Origin: Legionella waltersii
GTDB taxonomy: Bacteria > Pseudomonadota > Gammaproteobacteria > Legionellales > Legionellaceae
DNA: 50,734 nucleotides
Assembly: GCF_001468085.1 (NCBI RefSeq)
Contig: NZ_LNZB01000036.1
Span: 186,055-236,788, forward strand
Direction: 5' to 3'
Shown: positions 17,844-27,257 of the stretch, piece after piece
Layout of the letters: each line of letters opens with the position of its first letter
How positions within the stretch are numbered: the stretch's first letter is position 1
Translations under genes and position numbers: made by a program
Notes under the pieces: model-generated
What the model saw: the letters and a program-made list of their open reading frames with translations, nothing else
What the model was told of the DNA's origin: nothing
Databases searched by the model: none

Positions 17844-19084
17844 GCAAACACCTCTTTAACCCGTTGGAGAGCTTCCATGCAATAATCCACTTCTTGAAAA
17901 GTATTATAAAAAGACAAGGAAATTCTCGAAGTAGCTGCGACCTCATAAAAATCCATCAACGGCATGGCACAATGATGGCCGCTGCGAATAGCAATACCCT
18001 CACTGTCTAAAATTGTCCCTATATCATGAGCATGAATTTTTCCATGAACAAATGAAATAACAGGAACTTTATTCTCAGCTGTGCCCACAATATTAAACCC
18101 TTTCACTGCTTCTAAAGCCTTTGTGGCATAAGTCAAAAGTTGGTTTTCATACTCTAGAATAGCGTCCAAATCTAAGGAGCATAAGTAGTCTATGGCTGCA
18201 CCTAGACCTATCGCACCAGCAATATTAGGTGTTCCAGCTTCAAATTTTTGAGGAAGAGCAGCATACTCAGTAGCTTCGAAGCTTACAGAGTTTATCATCT
18301 CCCCTCCCCCCTGATAAGGAGTCATGCTATTTAACAGATCTTCTTTGCCCCAAAGCACACCAATGCCTGTAGGACCATACATTTTATGCCCTGAAAATGC
18401 ATAAAAATCACAACCTAAATCTTGTACGTCAATAGGCAAGTGGGGCGTAGCTTGCGCACCATCGAGTAGTACTTTGGCTCCGACTGCATGCGCCATTTCT
18501 ATCATTTTTTTAACTGGATTAATGGTACCTAATGCATTAGAAGCGTAGGTGATTGCCACCATTTTGGTGTTTTCATTCAATTTACTTTCAAATTCTTCGA
18601 GATCAATTTCACCATTGACCAAAATTGGGGCCACTTGCAATTTTGATCCCATTTTTTTACAAACCATCTGCCACGGAACTATATTTGAATGATGTTCCAT
18701 GTGAGAAATTAAAATTTCTTCGTCTGGTAGTATTCTCGGTGCCACTAAGCTTTGGGCAACTAAATTGATAGCCTCTGTAGTACCACGTACAAAAATGCAC
18801 TCCCTTACTGAGTTTGCATTGATAAATCGTTTTATTTTAGCTCTTGCAGCCTCAAACTGCTCTGTTGCTCTTACGCTTAAAGCATGTACACCACGATGAA
18901 CATTCGAATTATCTTGTTCATAATAACGAGCCATTGCATCAATTACCGTTTTTGGTTTTTGTGTTGTTGCAGCATTGTCGAAATAAACCAAATCGTAATC
19001 GTTTACCTTTTGTTGAAGGATTGGGAAATCTTTACGGATTTTATTCACATCCCAATAGGTGCTTAACGGTTCATCGGTTTTCAT
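17840..19084 (-). CDS. sufS: Cysteine desulfurase SufS
   Basis: A 414-residue PLP enzyme of group II that pulls sulfur from cysteine to give alanine and an enzyme persulfide. Visible are YFDNAATTQKP near the N-terminus, HRGVHALS, the catalytic PLP lysine in FSGHKMYGPTG, and the active-site cysteine in the loop RSGHHCAMPLM near residue 365. Two ATGs lie at 19090 and 19084; GGAG is well spaced only for the second. Either overlaps the end of sufD, so translation is coupled. Sulfur probably goes to SufU, whose gene overlaps its stop. Confidence 0.95.
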   Translation of the reverse strand: MKTDEPLSTYWDVNKIRKDFPILQQKVNDYDLVYFDNAATTQKPKTVIDAMARYYEQDNSNVHRGVHALSVRATEQFEAARAKIKRFINANSVRECIFVRGTTEAINLVAQSLVAPRILPDEEILISHMEHHSNIVPWQMVCKKMGSKLQVAPILVNGEIDLEEFESKLNENTKMVAITYASNALGTINPVKKMIEMAHAVGAKVLLDGAQATPHLPIDVQDLGCDFYAFSGHKMYGPTGIGVLWGKEDLLNSMTPYQGGGEMINSVSFEATEYAALPQKFEAGTPNIAGAIGLGAAIDYLCSLDLDAILEYENQLLTYATKALEAVKGFNIVGTAENKVPVISFVHGKIHAHDIGTILDSEGIAIRSGHHCAMPLMDFYEVAATSRISLSFYNTFQEVDYCMEALQRVKEVFA

Positions 19085-20357
19085 TTGCATTCTCCAACTG
19101 TTGCGTTAACAAATTACTCATCCAATCAGCCAACTCATCATTAGGAATCATGCGCAAATTACCGTTCGCAAAAGCTTGGATTAAATAATGGGAAGCCTCG
19201 CTCCGACTAATCCCTCTTGTTTCTAGATAAAAAATTGCTTCCTCATCAAGTTGACCAACCGTGGCACCGTGAGAACATACAACATCATCCGCAAAAATCT
19301 CTAATTGCGGCTTGGTATCAACCTCAGCATTCGCGGACAGCAATAAGTTTTTATTTTGTTGATGTGCATTGGTGTGCTGAGCATCTTTTGCTACAAACAC
19401 TTTACCATTAAACACCGCCCTTGATTGCCCTTTTAAAATGCCTTTGTAATCTTGCTCGCTTCCGCAGTTGGGAACTAAATGCCGTACCAAGGTATGATGG
19501 TCCACGTGCTGTCCAGCAGATGGGGCATAAATTCCATTCATTAAACAAGAGGCATGTTGCTCTTCAAGATCGATATTAACATCACTTCTAACAACCTTGC
19601 CTCCCAAGCTCAGGGAGTGGCTAGAAAATTCACTATGCTCTGATTGATTAACGACTACATGACCCATATGAAACGCGGCTTTACTTTCTCTTTGAATTTT
19701 AAAATGTTCTACTTTAGCATTAGGTCCAATCTTTATTTCACTGACAGTATTCGTGAAATAATTAGTATTCTCTACACCTGAATAGTCTTCAATTACTGAC
19801 AACTGACTCCCTTTTTCCATAATGATCAAATGTCGGAGATACACAGCCTGATTGTCTTGATCTTGATAATGAGTCAATGCTACCGGTTCTTTAATACAAA
19901 CATCTTCAGGTACATAAATAAAAACGCCTGTATGCAACATAGCCGTATTCAAATAGTGAAAACCATGCTCTTGTTTTAATACATGTCCCAAAAAGGGTTT
20001 CACTAAATCTGGATGAGTAGTTAAAGCTTGCATTAGAGGAAGAATCAATACTCCTTTGGGTAAAGAATGCGTCCAATCTCCAAGACTTATCTCAGCATTA
20101 TGAATGGTCACTTGGTTGGCTACAGGAACTTGAAATTCTTTATTAGGATAAGACGAAGTGACTTTAGATTGTGCCGTTACAAAAGATTGCGATAAAATGG
20201 ACTCAACCTGGGTGTATTTCCAGTCTTCATGATGTCGAGTTGGAAACCCTTTTTTATGCAAGCTTGATAATGCCTTAGATTGTAATTGAGCAACCCAGCT
20301 TATATCAGATAATCTGGATTTCGCTTGCTGATCATAATAGCCTAAGATCTCGCTCAT
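19071..20357 (-). CDS. sufD: SufD component of the SufBC2D Fe-S scaffold
   Basis: A 428-residue SufB/SufD family protein. The family beta-helix core is recognisable from repeated short strands, with [39 protein letters not shown] and [19 protein letters not shown] near the C-terminus, the last holding the conserved C-H-G. It forms a complex with SufB and the SufC ATPase on which Fe-S clusters are built. Start overlaps the sufC stop by 4 bases (ATGA). N-terminal [11 protein letters not shown] is typical of SufD and separates it from SufB. Confidence 0.95.
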   Translation of the reverse strand: MSEILGYYDQQAKSRLSDISWVAQLQSKALSSLHKKGFPTRHHEDWKYTQVESILSQSFVTAQSKVTSSYPNKEFQVPVANQVTIHNAEISLGDWTHSLPKGVLILPLMQALTTHPDLVKPFLGHVLKQEHGFHYLNTAMLHTGVFIYVPEDVCIKEPVALTHYQDQDNQAVYLRHLIIMEKGSQLSVIEDYSGVENTNYFTNTVSEIKIGPNAKVEHFKIQRESKAAFHMGHVVVNQSEHSEFSSHSLSLGGKVVRSDVNIDLEEQHASCLMNGIYAPSAGQHVDHHTLVRHLVPNCGSEQDYKGILKGQSRAVFNGKVFVAKDAQHTNAHQQNKNLLLSANAEVDTKPQLEIFADDVVCSHGATVGQLDEEAIFYLETRGISRSEASHYLIQAFANGNLRMIPNDELADWMSNLLTQQLENANENR

Positions 20358-21106
20358 GACTGCTCCGTTTCCTCAAGCCAACTGTACCCTTTCTGCTCTA
20401 GTTCTAAAGCTAAACTTTTATCACCAGACATAACAATTCGGCCATCCACCAGAACATGTATAAAATCCGGCTCGATGTAATCTAATAATCGTTGATAATG
20501 AGTAACTAAAATGATAGATCGTTCAGGAGATCTCATGGCGTTAACCCCTTGCGATATAATGCGCAAAGCATCAATGTCGAGTCCTGAATCCGTCTCGTCT
20601 AAAATTGCTAATTTAGGTTCTAAGGCTGCCATTTGCAGAATTTCATTCCGCTTCTTCTCTCCACCTGAGAATCCTTCATTGATGCTACGGTATAAAAAAC
20701 TCTCATCCATATCCAACAATTGGCATTTCTCGCGAATAAAACTTAAAAATTCGATGGCATCAAGAGTATTTTTACCCTGACCTTTACGAACCGCATTCAC
20801 TGAAGCTTTAAGAAAATTGATATTAGTCACCCCAGGAATCTCAATGGGATACTGAAATGATAAAAATACCCCTGCTCTTGCCCTTTCTTCGGGAGATAAA
20901 GGCAATAAATCTTGACCTAAGTAACTGACTTCACCACTAATGACTTCATAAGAGGGATGTCCTGCTAATACTTTAGATAAGGTACTTTTACCTGAACCAT
21001 TCGGCCCCATTATGGCATGAACCTCACCAGCATTCACTTGCAGATTAATCCCTTTTAAAATGGACTGAGCGTTTATGGCTACATTGAGATCTTTAATTTT
21101 TAACAT
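20354..21106 (-). CDS. sufC: SufC Fe-S assembly ATPase
   Basis: A 250-residue ABC-type ATPase without membrane partner, which drives conformational change of the SufBC2D scaffold. Walker [10 protein letters not shown] (about residue 34), Q-loop [14 protein letters not shown] signature [10 protein letters not shown] and Walker [13 protein letters not shown] are all present; the aspartate-rich D-S-G-L-D and the GEKKRNE variant are SufC hallmarks. It begins 1 nt after the sufB stop. Confidence 0.97.
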   Translation of the reverse strand: MLKIKDLNVAINAQSILKGINLQVNAGEVHAIMGPNGSGKSTLSKVLAGHPSYEVISGEVSYLGQDLLPLSPEERARAGVFLSFQYPIEIPGVTNINFLKASVNAVRKGQGKNTLDAIEFLSFIREKCQLLDMDESFLYRSINEGFSGGEKKRNEILQMAALEPKLAILDETDSGLDIDALRIISQGVNAMRSPERSIILVTHYQRLLDYIEPDFIHVLVDGRIVMSGDKSLALELEQKGYSWLEETEQS

Positions 21107-21107
21107 A

Positions 21108-22556
21108 CTAACCTACTGCCCCTTCTAAGCTGATGCCTAACAATTTAGTGGCTTCCACTGCAAATTCCATAGGCAATTCTTTTAATACTTGCTTGCAAAA
21201 TCCATTGACTATCATAGAAACAGCATCTTCTGTATCGATGCCTCTTTGTTGACAATAAAACAATTGCTCTTCACTTATCTTTGAGGTTGTTGCCTCATGC
21301 TCAACTTGAGCAGTTGGGTTTTTCACTTCAATATAGGGAAAAGTATGCGCAGAGCATTGGCTCCCCATTAACATAGAGTCGCACTGGGTATAATTACGAG
21401 CATTGGTTGCAGTCGGTGCTATGCGTACTAAACCACGATAGGCATTATGTGCTCGTCCCGCACTTATGCCCTTGGAAATGATCGTTGAGCGGGTATTTTT
21501 TCCAAGATGAATCATCTTGGTTCCTGTATCCGCTTGTTGAAAATGATTGGTTAATGCTACAGAGTAAAATTCACCTACAGAATCATCTCCTTGCAAAATG
21601 ACACTTGGGTATTTCCAGGTAATGGCTGAGCCTGTTTCAATTTGTGTCCAGGATATTTTTGACCGTTTACCTCTACATGCTCCACGTTTAGTCACGAAAT
21701 TATAAATACCACCTTTTCCTTCCTTGTCCCCAGGATACCAATTTTGTACGGTTGAATATTTGATTTGTGCTCCGTCCAAAGCAACTAATTCAACGACAGC
21801 TGCATGCAGTTGATTTTCATCACGCATAGGCGCTGTGCATCCTTCTAAATAAGAAACATAACTGTCAGCATCAGCAACAATAAGCGTGCGCTCGAATTGT
21901 CCTGTAGAAGCGGCATTTATACGGAAATAAGTAGATAGTTCCATCGGGCAACGCACTCCTTTAGGAACATAGACAAAAGATCCATCACTAAAAACCGCTG
22001 AATTCAACGCCGCGTAAAAATTATCGCGATAAGGCACAACAGAACCCAAATACTGTTTAACTAAATCAGGATAAAGATGAACAGCTTCCGAAAGAGGACA
22101 AAATATAACTCCCTTTTCTGCCAATTTTGCTTTAAAGGTCGTTGCAACAGAAACACTATCAAACACTGCATCCACTGCCACCCCGGCAAGCATTTCTTGT
22201 TCTCTTAATGGTATACCTAATTTTTCATAGGTTCTCAGCAATTCAGGATCAATTTCATCCAAGCTCTTTGGAGCATCCTTCTTATTTTTGGGTGCGGAAT
22301 AATAGGAAATGGTTTGATAATCAATGGGTGGGTAATGAACGCTTGACCACTCAGGATGAGACATTGTGAGCCAGTGATTGAATGCCTTTAAACGCCACTC
22401 CAACAAAAACTCTGGTTCGCCCTTAATTGCTGACAAACGTCGAATTACGTCCTCATCTAAGCCAGGAGGAAAAGTCTCCACTTCAATGTCGGTTACAAAA
22501 CCGTGTTGATATTCTCTATCGAGCAGAGAATTAATTTGCTCGCTGCTTTTAGCCAC
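21108..22556 (-). CDS. sufB: SufB component of the SufBC2D Fe-S scaffold
   Basis: About 482 residues. Family landmarks are [21 protein letters not shown] in the N-terminal third, [40 protein letters not shown] with the conserved cysteine, and [16 protein letters not shown] near the end. It is the larger scaffold subunit that holds the nascent cluster. The start is most likely the GTG at 22556 (VAKSSEQIN): a GGAG lies 6 nt before it, and that GGAG itself would be inside the coding region if the GTG at 22568 were used. The gene overlaps the end of the regulator gene by 8 bases. Confidence 0.95.
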   Translation of the reverse strand: MAKSSEQINSLLDREYQHGFVTDIEVETFPPGLDEDVIRRLSAIKGEPEFLLEWRLKAFNHWLTMSHPEWSSVHYPPIDYQTISYYSAPKNKKDAPKSLDEIDPELLRTYEKLGIPLREQEMLAGVAVDAVFDSVSVATTFKAKLAEKGVIFCPLSEAVHLYPDLVKQYLGSVVPYRDNFYAALNSAVFSDGSFVYVPKGVRCPMELSTYFRINAASTGQFERTLIVADADSYVSYLEGCTAPMRDENQLHAAVVELVALDGAQIKYSTVQNWYPGDKEGKGGIYNFVTKRGACRGKRSKISWTQIETGSAITWKYPSVILQGDDSVGEFYSVALTNHFQQADTGTKMIHLGKNTRSTIISKGISAGRAHNAYRGLVRIAPTATNARNYTQCDSMLMGSQCSAHTFPYIEVKNPTAQVEHEATTSKISEEQLFYCQQRGIDTEDAVSMIVNGFCKQVLKELPMEFAVEATKLLGISLEGAVG

Positions 22557-23010
22557 GATTGACTCCACTTGCTAATTGCCGAACTCGTTCAACATCCCTA
22601 GTTGGTAGAGTTGGTTTTGCCAATGCTTCTAAACTAACACTATCAAGAGCAGTTTCTATTGCATGACTAATTAAACGCCAATTGCCTTTTATTGCGCAGA
22701 CTCCTTCTAAAAAGCAATCATTTGGGTGCAAACTACACTCTGTAAAACCTTTATGCTTTTCTAAAGCGAATATTATTTCGGAGACAGAGATATCCCCAGC
22801 AGGTCGTTGTAATCGGTACCCCCCAGAGACCCCTCTCACAGAAACAAGTAATCCAGCTCCTGTAAGACGCTTTAATATTTTACTCACCGTAGGTACAGTT
22901 AGATGGGTGTGAAAGGCAATATCTCGAGCATTGCACAACTGTTGTGTATGCTTGGCCAAATGCACCATGACCACTGTTCCATAATCGGCCAACTTACTGA
23001 TGCGAAGCAT
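22549..23010 (-). CDS. Rrf2-family SUF operon regulator
   Basis: A 153-residue Rrf2/IscR-type transcription factor. The N-terminal winged helix is clear ([54 protein letters not shown]). Cysteines in [15 protein letters not shown] form the usual three-cysteine cluster-binding set. It leads the suf operon, the arrangement of the SUF system Fe-S regulator subfamily (TIGR02944-like). Known relatives sense Fe-S status through the bound cluster and repress their own operon; that is inferred here and is consistent with the two palindromic sites just upstream (23029-23103). Confidence 0.93.
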   Translation of the reverse strand: MLRISKLADYGTVVMVHLAKHTQQLCNARDIAFHTHLTVPTVSKILKRLTGAGLLVSVRGVSGGYRLQRPAGDISVSEIIFALEKHKGFTECSLHPNDCFLEGVCAIKGNWRLISHAIETALDSVSLEALAKPTLPTRDVERVRQLASGVNRG

Positions 23011-23028
23011 AACACCCCCTACCCAATT

Positions 23029-23053
23029 AATCTAGTACCAAATTAGTCTGGAT
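23029..23053 (-). promoter_or_regulatory. Candidate Rrf2/IscR-type operator, proximal
   Basis: On the minus strand it reads ATCCAGACTAATTTGGTACT followed by AGAT. It shares GACT/AACT-n-ATTT-GGT/AGT-ACT spacing with the distal site and resembles the IscR type 1 layout (ATA...GACT...AGT...TAT), but the dyad is imperfect and one base shorter. It lies about 20 nt before the regulator start codon. Confidence 0.5.
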
Positions 23054-23078
23054 TTAAAACAAACATACCCTCATTTAA

Positions 23079-23103
23079 ATATAGTACTAAATCAGTTCTG
23101 TAT
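23079..23103 (-). promoter_or_regulatory. Candidate Rrf2/IscR-type operator, distal
   Basis: On the minus strand it begins ATACAGAACTGATTTAGTAC and ends TATAT; 18 of its 25 positions match its own reverse complement, with outer ATA/TAT and inner ACT/AGT as in IscR type 1 sites. A possible -10 box (TACTAT) falls within it, so binding would block the promoter. Located about 70-95 nt upstream of the regulator gene. Confidence 0.6.
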
Positions 23104-23166
23104 TTAATAAACTGCAAATATTACCTTATTAATGGGGATTGGATCAATCTAAATCTGAAAGTTGGA

Positions 23167-23239
23167 CCATCCGCTCCCTCACTGTCGTAGCTCGATTTTG
23201 TATTGTGCTCACCGAGCCAAACCCTTAGAGAGCAGATGG
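23167..23239. repeat. Palindromic repeat P1, diverged full copy
   Basis: Left arm CCATCCGCTCCCTCACTG pairs with the right end AGAGAGCAGATGG. The inner blocks GTCGTAGCTCG and CCGAGCCAAACCCTT correspond to the GTCGCGGCTCGG / CCGAGCCGCGACC of the other copies, with several changes. It fills the gap between the suf promoter and the end of the next minus-strand gene. Confidence 0.65.
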
Positions 23240-23256
23240 ATTCGAAGCGTAATAAC

Positions 23257-24498
23257 CTATCTACTCAATTGGTTCTCAAAATCACTCACTTGGTTGCATG
23301 TATCAGTATTGGGATGGTAAAAAAATGTCCCTCGATCATTTGCGGTTGCTGCTAAATAGACCGCCCCAACCCCTGATATAATCAATAAAAAATTAGTAAT
23401 AACTGATTTCAGAAAGCCTCGATGCTCTTGAAGTATCTGATTATTTTGCAATCCCAGTAAGACACTTTTTATAACGTTGCATTTATAAACTTCCGGTTTA
23501 GACATCAACATCGCTGCTTTAATCTGATCACACCCTTCTGTAAGAATACTAGCAGCAGTTATTTCACCTCTTTGCGCTAGCCGCATTGCTTTTAAGTATA
23601 ATTTAGCATTGTGCTCATAAACAGAAGACTCTCGACCTTCAACATAATTGAATCGTCCTTTACTTTGACGCTCGATGTAACCATCATAAGCAAATACAAG
23701 CCCTTCAGGATGCAATGCTTGTTTTCCAACCTGGCTAAGCATTTCCCCAATGAGATTTTTTACTAAAAGCTGTTCGGATTTTGATATCTTGAATAGATAA
23801 GGCCTTTCAGTCGCAGAGCGTGACTCTTCATAACTATTATTGTTCATTAATCGTGTTGAAAAGGACATTCCTTCTTTGGCTTGCTCTATCATATTTTCCA
23901 TTAAAATTGGGTTATACTCATCACCACCGATATTCGGAATACTTCGACCAAAAGGATCAGTTTTAACCTTTAAAGGAAACTTTTTCTTAGCGGCTTCATA
24001 AGCTTGGTTAGTTAGATCATGGGACAATCGCTTAATTTTTTGGACTAGCTCATCTGACGGCTCGGCAAGATACTGCTCTATCAAAACGAATATATTTTTG
24101 TTCATTTTCAAAGGGTCGGGCAATTGCAGTTTGCTAGCCTGGTGCTCGACAGTCACTATTTTTTCTATGTCTAAAGGCTCTTGAGCAGCTGGTAGTATTG
24201 ACGCCCCTTTGTTAATCACTTGAGTTAGGGTGGCTATGTCAGCAAGATACCCTTTTGGTAATGCCTTTTTATAGCGTCCTGTTGAGGGATGACAATCCTC
24301 TATCTGAATTATTAAAGTGCCAGACAATTGAACTGGCTTCAGTAACTCTCTGAGTAATTGTGGTATTTCATCACCAATCAATTGCCCTGCTATAGCTAGA
24401 CGAATAGCCTCCCCTAACGAGATGTATCTCTCAGTAAGAATGCGCTTTATCTCAATCGTTCTTTTATTTAATTGCTTATGAGCTTTACCACTTGGCAT
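23257..24498 (-). CDS. Hypothetical protein with one C-terminal membrane segment
   Basis: A 413-residue protein I do not recognise. Residues 1-365 are hydrophilic, rich in Lys, Glu, Gln and Leu, mostly helical, and include PLKVKTDPFGRSIPNIGGDEYNP in the middle. Near residue 367 a single hydrophobic segment (FLLIISGVGAVYLAATA) follows the basic HRGFLKS, then a short polar tail of about 30 residues with one cysteine. There is no signal peptide and no known catalytic motif. It is a lone gene between the suf promoter region and phaC. Lineage-restricted lone proteins with one late membrane helix are common among Legionella secreted proteins, so export is possible but unproven. Confidence 0.75.
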   Translation of the reverse strand: MPSGKAHKQLNKRTIEIKRILTERYISLGEAIRLAIAGQLIGDEIPQLLRELLKPVQLSGTLIIQIEDCHPSTGRYKKALPKGYLADIATLTQVINKGASILPAAQEPLDIEKIVTVEHQASKLQLPDPLKMNKNIFVLIEQYLAEPSDELVQKIKRLSHDLTNQAYEAAKKKFPLKVKTDPFGRSIPNIGGDEYNPILMENMIEQAKEGMSFSTRLMNNNSYEESRSATERPYLFKISKSEQLLVKNLIGEMLSQVGKQALHPEGLVFAYDGYIERQSKGRFNYVEGRESSVYEHNAKLYLKAMRLAQRGEITAASILTEGCDQIKAAMLMSKPEVYKCNVIKSVLLGLQNNQILQEHRGFLKSVITNFLLIISGVGAVYLAATANDRGTFFYHPNTDTCNQVSDFENQLSR

Positions 24499-24662
24499 GT
24501 GAACCTCTCACTGTAAATTTTTGCGGAATTGTAACCTAAAACGACCACAATACAAGCACAATGGAGACAAGTTGAACCCGATTAAATTAATTCGATCATG
24601 CTCTTGCTAATCCTCTCTAAACACTTAAAAATAGATCATTCAATGTGTCCTTAGGAGACAGG

Positions 24663-26432
24663 ATGACTACTATTCATGACAAAGAATTAAACGATTTGAT
24701 GCAGGAAGTTGCTGAAAAAAGTTTACAAATAATCACTAACCTAAAAAATACACCTATTAAATTTAACGAAGTTCTAAACCAATACATTCATCTCACTGAG
24801 CATTTTCAACATTTAATGAATGTAATTATCAATAATCCTGAAAAGGTATGGCAAATGCAGTTTAATTATCTGCAAGATGCAATCAGCTTAGCACAAGCTC
24901 AATTCACGCATTGGATAGAAGGTAAAGCAATGCCAATTGATGATCACCGCTTTAATACTGACGATTGGTTGAACAACCCTTTCTTTAATCTGTTGAGCCA
25001 ACACTATTTGTTAGCTCATCAACACATGACTGAATTTTTAGAATCTGTTGAATATTCAGACGATAATACTGCAAAAAGAGTCCGATTTTTTACTAAACAA
25101 TATTTAGACGCCTTAGCCCCAACTAATTTTTTGCATACAAATCCCCAGCTTTTGGCTGAAACACTGCAAACCCAAGGAAAAAATCTTTTAAAAGGCTTAA
25201 ATAATCTACTCTCAGATTTAGAAACTGGCTCTGCACGAATCAATATAAAAATGACGGACATGGATGCCTTTAAATTAGGCGAGAATCTAGCAACGACTCC
25301 AGGAAAAGTCGTATTTCGCAATAGTATGATGGAGCTGATTCAATACTCACCCCAAACAGATAAAGTAAAATCAATTCCACTGCTCATTATCCCACCCTGG
25401 ATCAACAAATATTATATTTTAGACCTAAGTCCACACAATTCCTTAGTCCGGTGGCTTGTTGAACAAGGAATTACCGTTTTCATTATTTCATGGGTTAACC
25501 CGAATAGAGAGTTCGCCAATAAGAGCCTATACGACTATTTGGCTGAAGGACCTAAAGAAGCCATTTCAGTGATACAAAAGCAGTTGAATGTTCCCCAGGT
25601 TAATGCTTTAGGGTTTTGTATAGGAGGAACTCTTCTAGCTACACTATTAGCTTACAACAAAGCTCACCAAGACAACTCAATTCATAGTGCCACCTTTTTA
25701 GCCTCCATGATAGATTTTAGTGACCCTGGTGATATTGCAGTTTTTATTGATGAACAGCAAATAAGAAAGCTTGAAGAAGAAATGAAATCCAAAGGGTATC
25801 TCGCTGGTGAATTCATGGCTTCAAGTTTCAATTCACTTAGAGCAAACGACTTAGTTTGGTCTTTTTTTATTAAGAATTATTTGCAAGGAAAAAGCCCGGT
25901 CCCCTTTGACATTCTTTATTGGAATGCGGACTCCACAAACATGCCAGCAACCATGCATTCTCAGTATTTACGCTGGATGTATCTGCATAATGACTTAATT
26001 AAGCCAAATAAAATTCGCTTGAATAACACACCTATTGATGTCAGTAAAATAGACATTCCCACCTTTTTCTTGTCCACTCAAAAAGATCATATCGCTCCAT
26101 GGAAAACAACTTATACTGGATTCCAAATGATGAAAGGAGCAAAGCGTTTTGTACTTGGTGGATCTGGCCATATCGCTGGAATAATTAATTCACCCTCATC
26201 CAGCAAATATGGTTATCGTACGAACAACAGTACTCATTTAAGCGCCGAACAATGGTTCGATAACTCTACAGAACATGCAGGATCATGGTGGCCTGAGTGG
26301 TTGAAATGGCTTAAGGCCCAGTCAGGAAAAGCCATAGAGGCAAAGGATATAGCCACACTTCCTTATCGCCCAATTATGGATGCACCAGGTAGCTATGTGA
26401 TTAGAAAAAAAGTAACTGAAAATTCCAATTAA
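24663..26432 (+). CDS. phaC: Class I poly(3-hydroxyalkanoate) synthase
   Basis: Polymerises 3-hydroxyacyl-CoA into PHB granules, the carbon reserve of Legionellaceae. The 589-residue length fits class I. An N-terminal PhaC domain is followed by an alpha/beta hydrolase. The lipase-like box GFCIGG (about residue 320) holds the catalytic cysteine; the aspartate in TQKDHIAPW and the histidine in GGSGHIAGIINSP complete the triad. The ATG at 24663 has AGGAGA closely upstream; the in-frame GTG at 24645 lies ahead of that ribosome-binding site and is rejected. No phaA, phaB or phasin gene is adjacent. Confidence 0.95.
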   Translation: MTTIHDKELNDLMQEVAEKSLQIITNLKNTPIKFNEVLNQYIHLTEHFQHLMNVIINNPEKVWQMQFNYLQDAISLAQAQFTHWIEGKAMPIDDHRFNTDDWLNNPFFNLLSQHYLLAHQHMTEFLESVEYSDDNTAKRVRFFTKQYLDALAPTNFLHTNPQLLAETLQTQGKNLLKGLNNLLSDLETGSARINIKMTDMDAFKLGENLATTPGKVVFRNSMMELIQYSPQTDKVKSIPLLIIPPWINKYYILDLSPHNSLVRWLVEQGITVFIISWVNPNREFANKSLYDYLAEGPKEAISVIQKQLNVPQVNALGFCIGGTLLATLLAYNKAHQDNSIHSATFLASMIDFSDPGDIAVFIDEQQIRKLEEEMKSKGYLAGEFMASSFNSLRANDLVWSFFIKNYLQGKSPVPFDILYWNADSTNMPATMHSQYLRWMYLHNDLIKPNKIRLNNTPIDVSKIDIPTFFLSTQKDHIAPWKTTYTGFQMMKGAKRFVLGGSGHIAGIINSPSSSKYGYRTNNSTHLSAEQWFDNSTEHAGSWWPEWLKWLKAQSGKAIEAKDIATLPYRPIMDAPGSYVIRKKVTENSN

Positions 26433-26454
26433 TACGGGTCTTATAAAATATCCT

Positions 26455-26501
26455 CAGGACTTATGCAAACTCCTGAGGTAGAGGCGTTTTTCGAAGTCCT
26501 G
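26455..26501. repeat. Short copy of palindromic repeat P2
   Basis: CAGGACTTATGCAAAC at the left pairs with GTTTTTCGAAGTCCTG at the right; an inner dyad TCAGGA / TCCTGA is also present. The AGGACTTA...AAAC and GTTTTTCG.AGTCCT ends are the arms of the P2 family. It lies just after phaC and may act as its terminator hairpin. Confidence 0.6.
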
Positions 26502-26570
26502 TAATAATTACTTGCACGGTTTTGATTACTATAATAAAGTGACGCGATAACTTACCATGTAACACACATC

Positions 26571-27257
26571 ATAAAACTATTTTTTACTTTATTAGCCATA
26601 GTCCTTTTAATTACAGGCGCTTGGTCATTTCATCAATATTCTTTAGAGATTATTGATTACATCGATGATCTAGGATGGCTTGCGCCTGTATTATTTTTAA
26701 CGGTCTATTGTTTAGCAACGTTGCTTCTCCTACCAACCATGGTATTAACGTTGGCAGGAGGAGCCATTTTTGGTCCATTTTTGGGCACTGCCCTCAACTT
26801 AGTGGGTGCAACTTGTGGCGCAGCATTTGCCTTTCTAATAAGCAGGCATTTAATTCATGATTGGTTTTCCAAGAAAAAGGGAGAAAAATTAAACAATATA
26901 ATCTTGGAAGTCGATCAAAAAGGTTGGATATTTGTGGCTTTTTTAAGGTTATTTCCCATCATTCCATTTAATCTTGTGAATTATGGTCTGGGAATTACAG
27001 GGATCAAATTTCGACTCTATTTAGTGACGACCTTTGTATTCCTTCTTCCTGCAGAAATAATTTACACCTACTTTGGTTATGCAGGAATGGATGCTTTGAC
27101 TAAGCCTGAGCATTTTTACAGAAATGGCAGCTTTTTCCTGGCTGGAATTGCTTTACTGTTGTTAGTCGTTTTTAAACTGACAAAGCTGAAATCAAACGCT
27201 CAACCAAGGGGTGTTTCAATTGATAAACAATCTGATCTAAAGACCGAACAACCCTAA
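26571..27257 (+). CDS. TVP38/TMEM64-family (DedA-like) membrane protein, start codon unclear
   Basis: An inner-membrane protein of about 228 residues with the family core: PTMVLTLAGGAIFGPFLGT, GATCGAAFAFLISRHL, and LRLFPIIPFNLVNYGLGITG, the conserved R-x-x-P-x-x-P-x-N-x-x-N-Y region. Family members are thought to move lipids or act as proton-coupled transporters. The frame is open from a TAA near 26536 and gives a plausible first helix (LFFTLLAIVLLITGAWSFHQ) from about 26571, yet contains no ATG, GTG or TTG before the TTG at 26718/26721, which would delete that helix. An ATG at 26553 is out of frame and followed at once by TAA. Either an ATA/ATC/ATT start is used or the 5' end has a lesion. 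The 3' end overlaps the next gene tail to tail by 86 bases. Confidence 0.75.
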   Translation: MKLFFTLLAIVLLITGAWSFHQYSLEIIDYIDDLGWLAPVLFLTVYCLATLLLLPTMVLTLAGGAIFGPFLGTALNLVGATCGAAFAFLISRHLIHDWFSKKKGEKLNNIILEVDQKGWIFVAFLRLFPIIPFNLVNYGLGITGIKFRLYLVTTFVFLLPAEIIYTYFGYAGMDALTKPEHFYRNGSFFLAGIALLLLVVFKLTKLKSNAQPRGVSIDKQSDLKTEQP

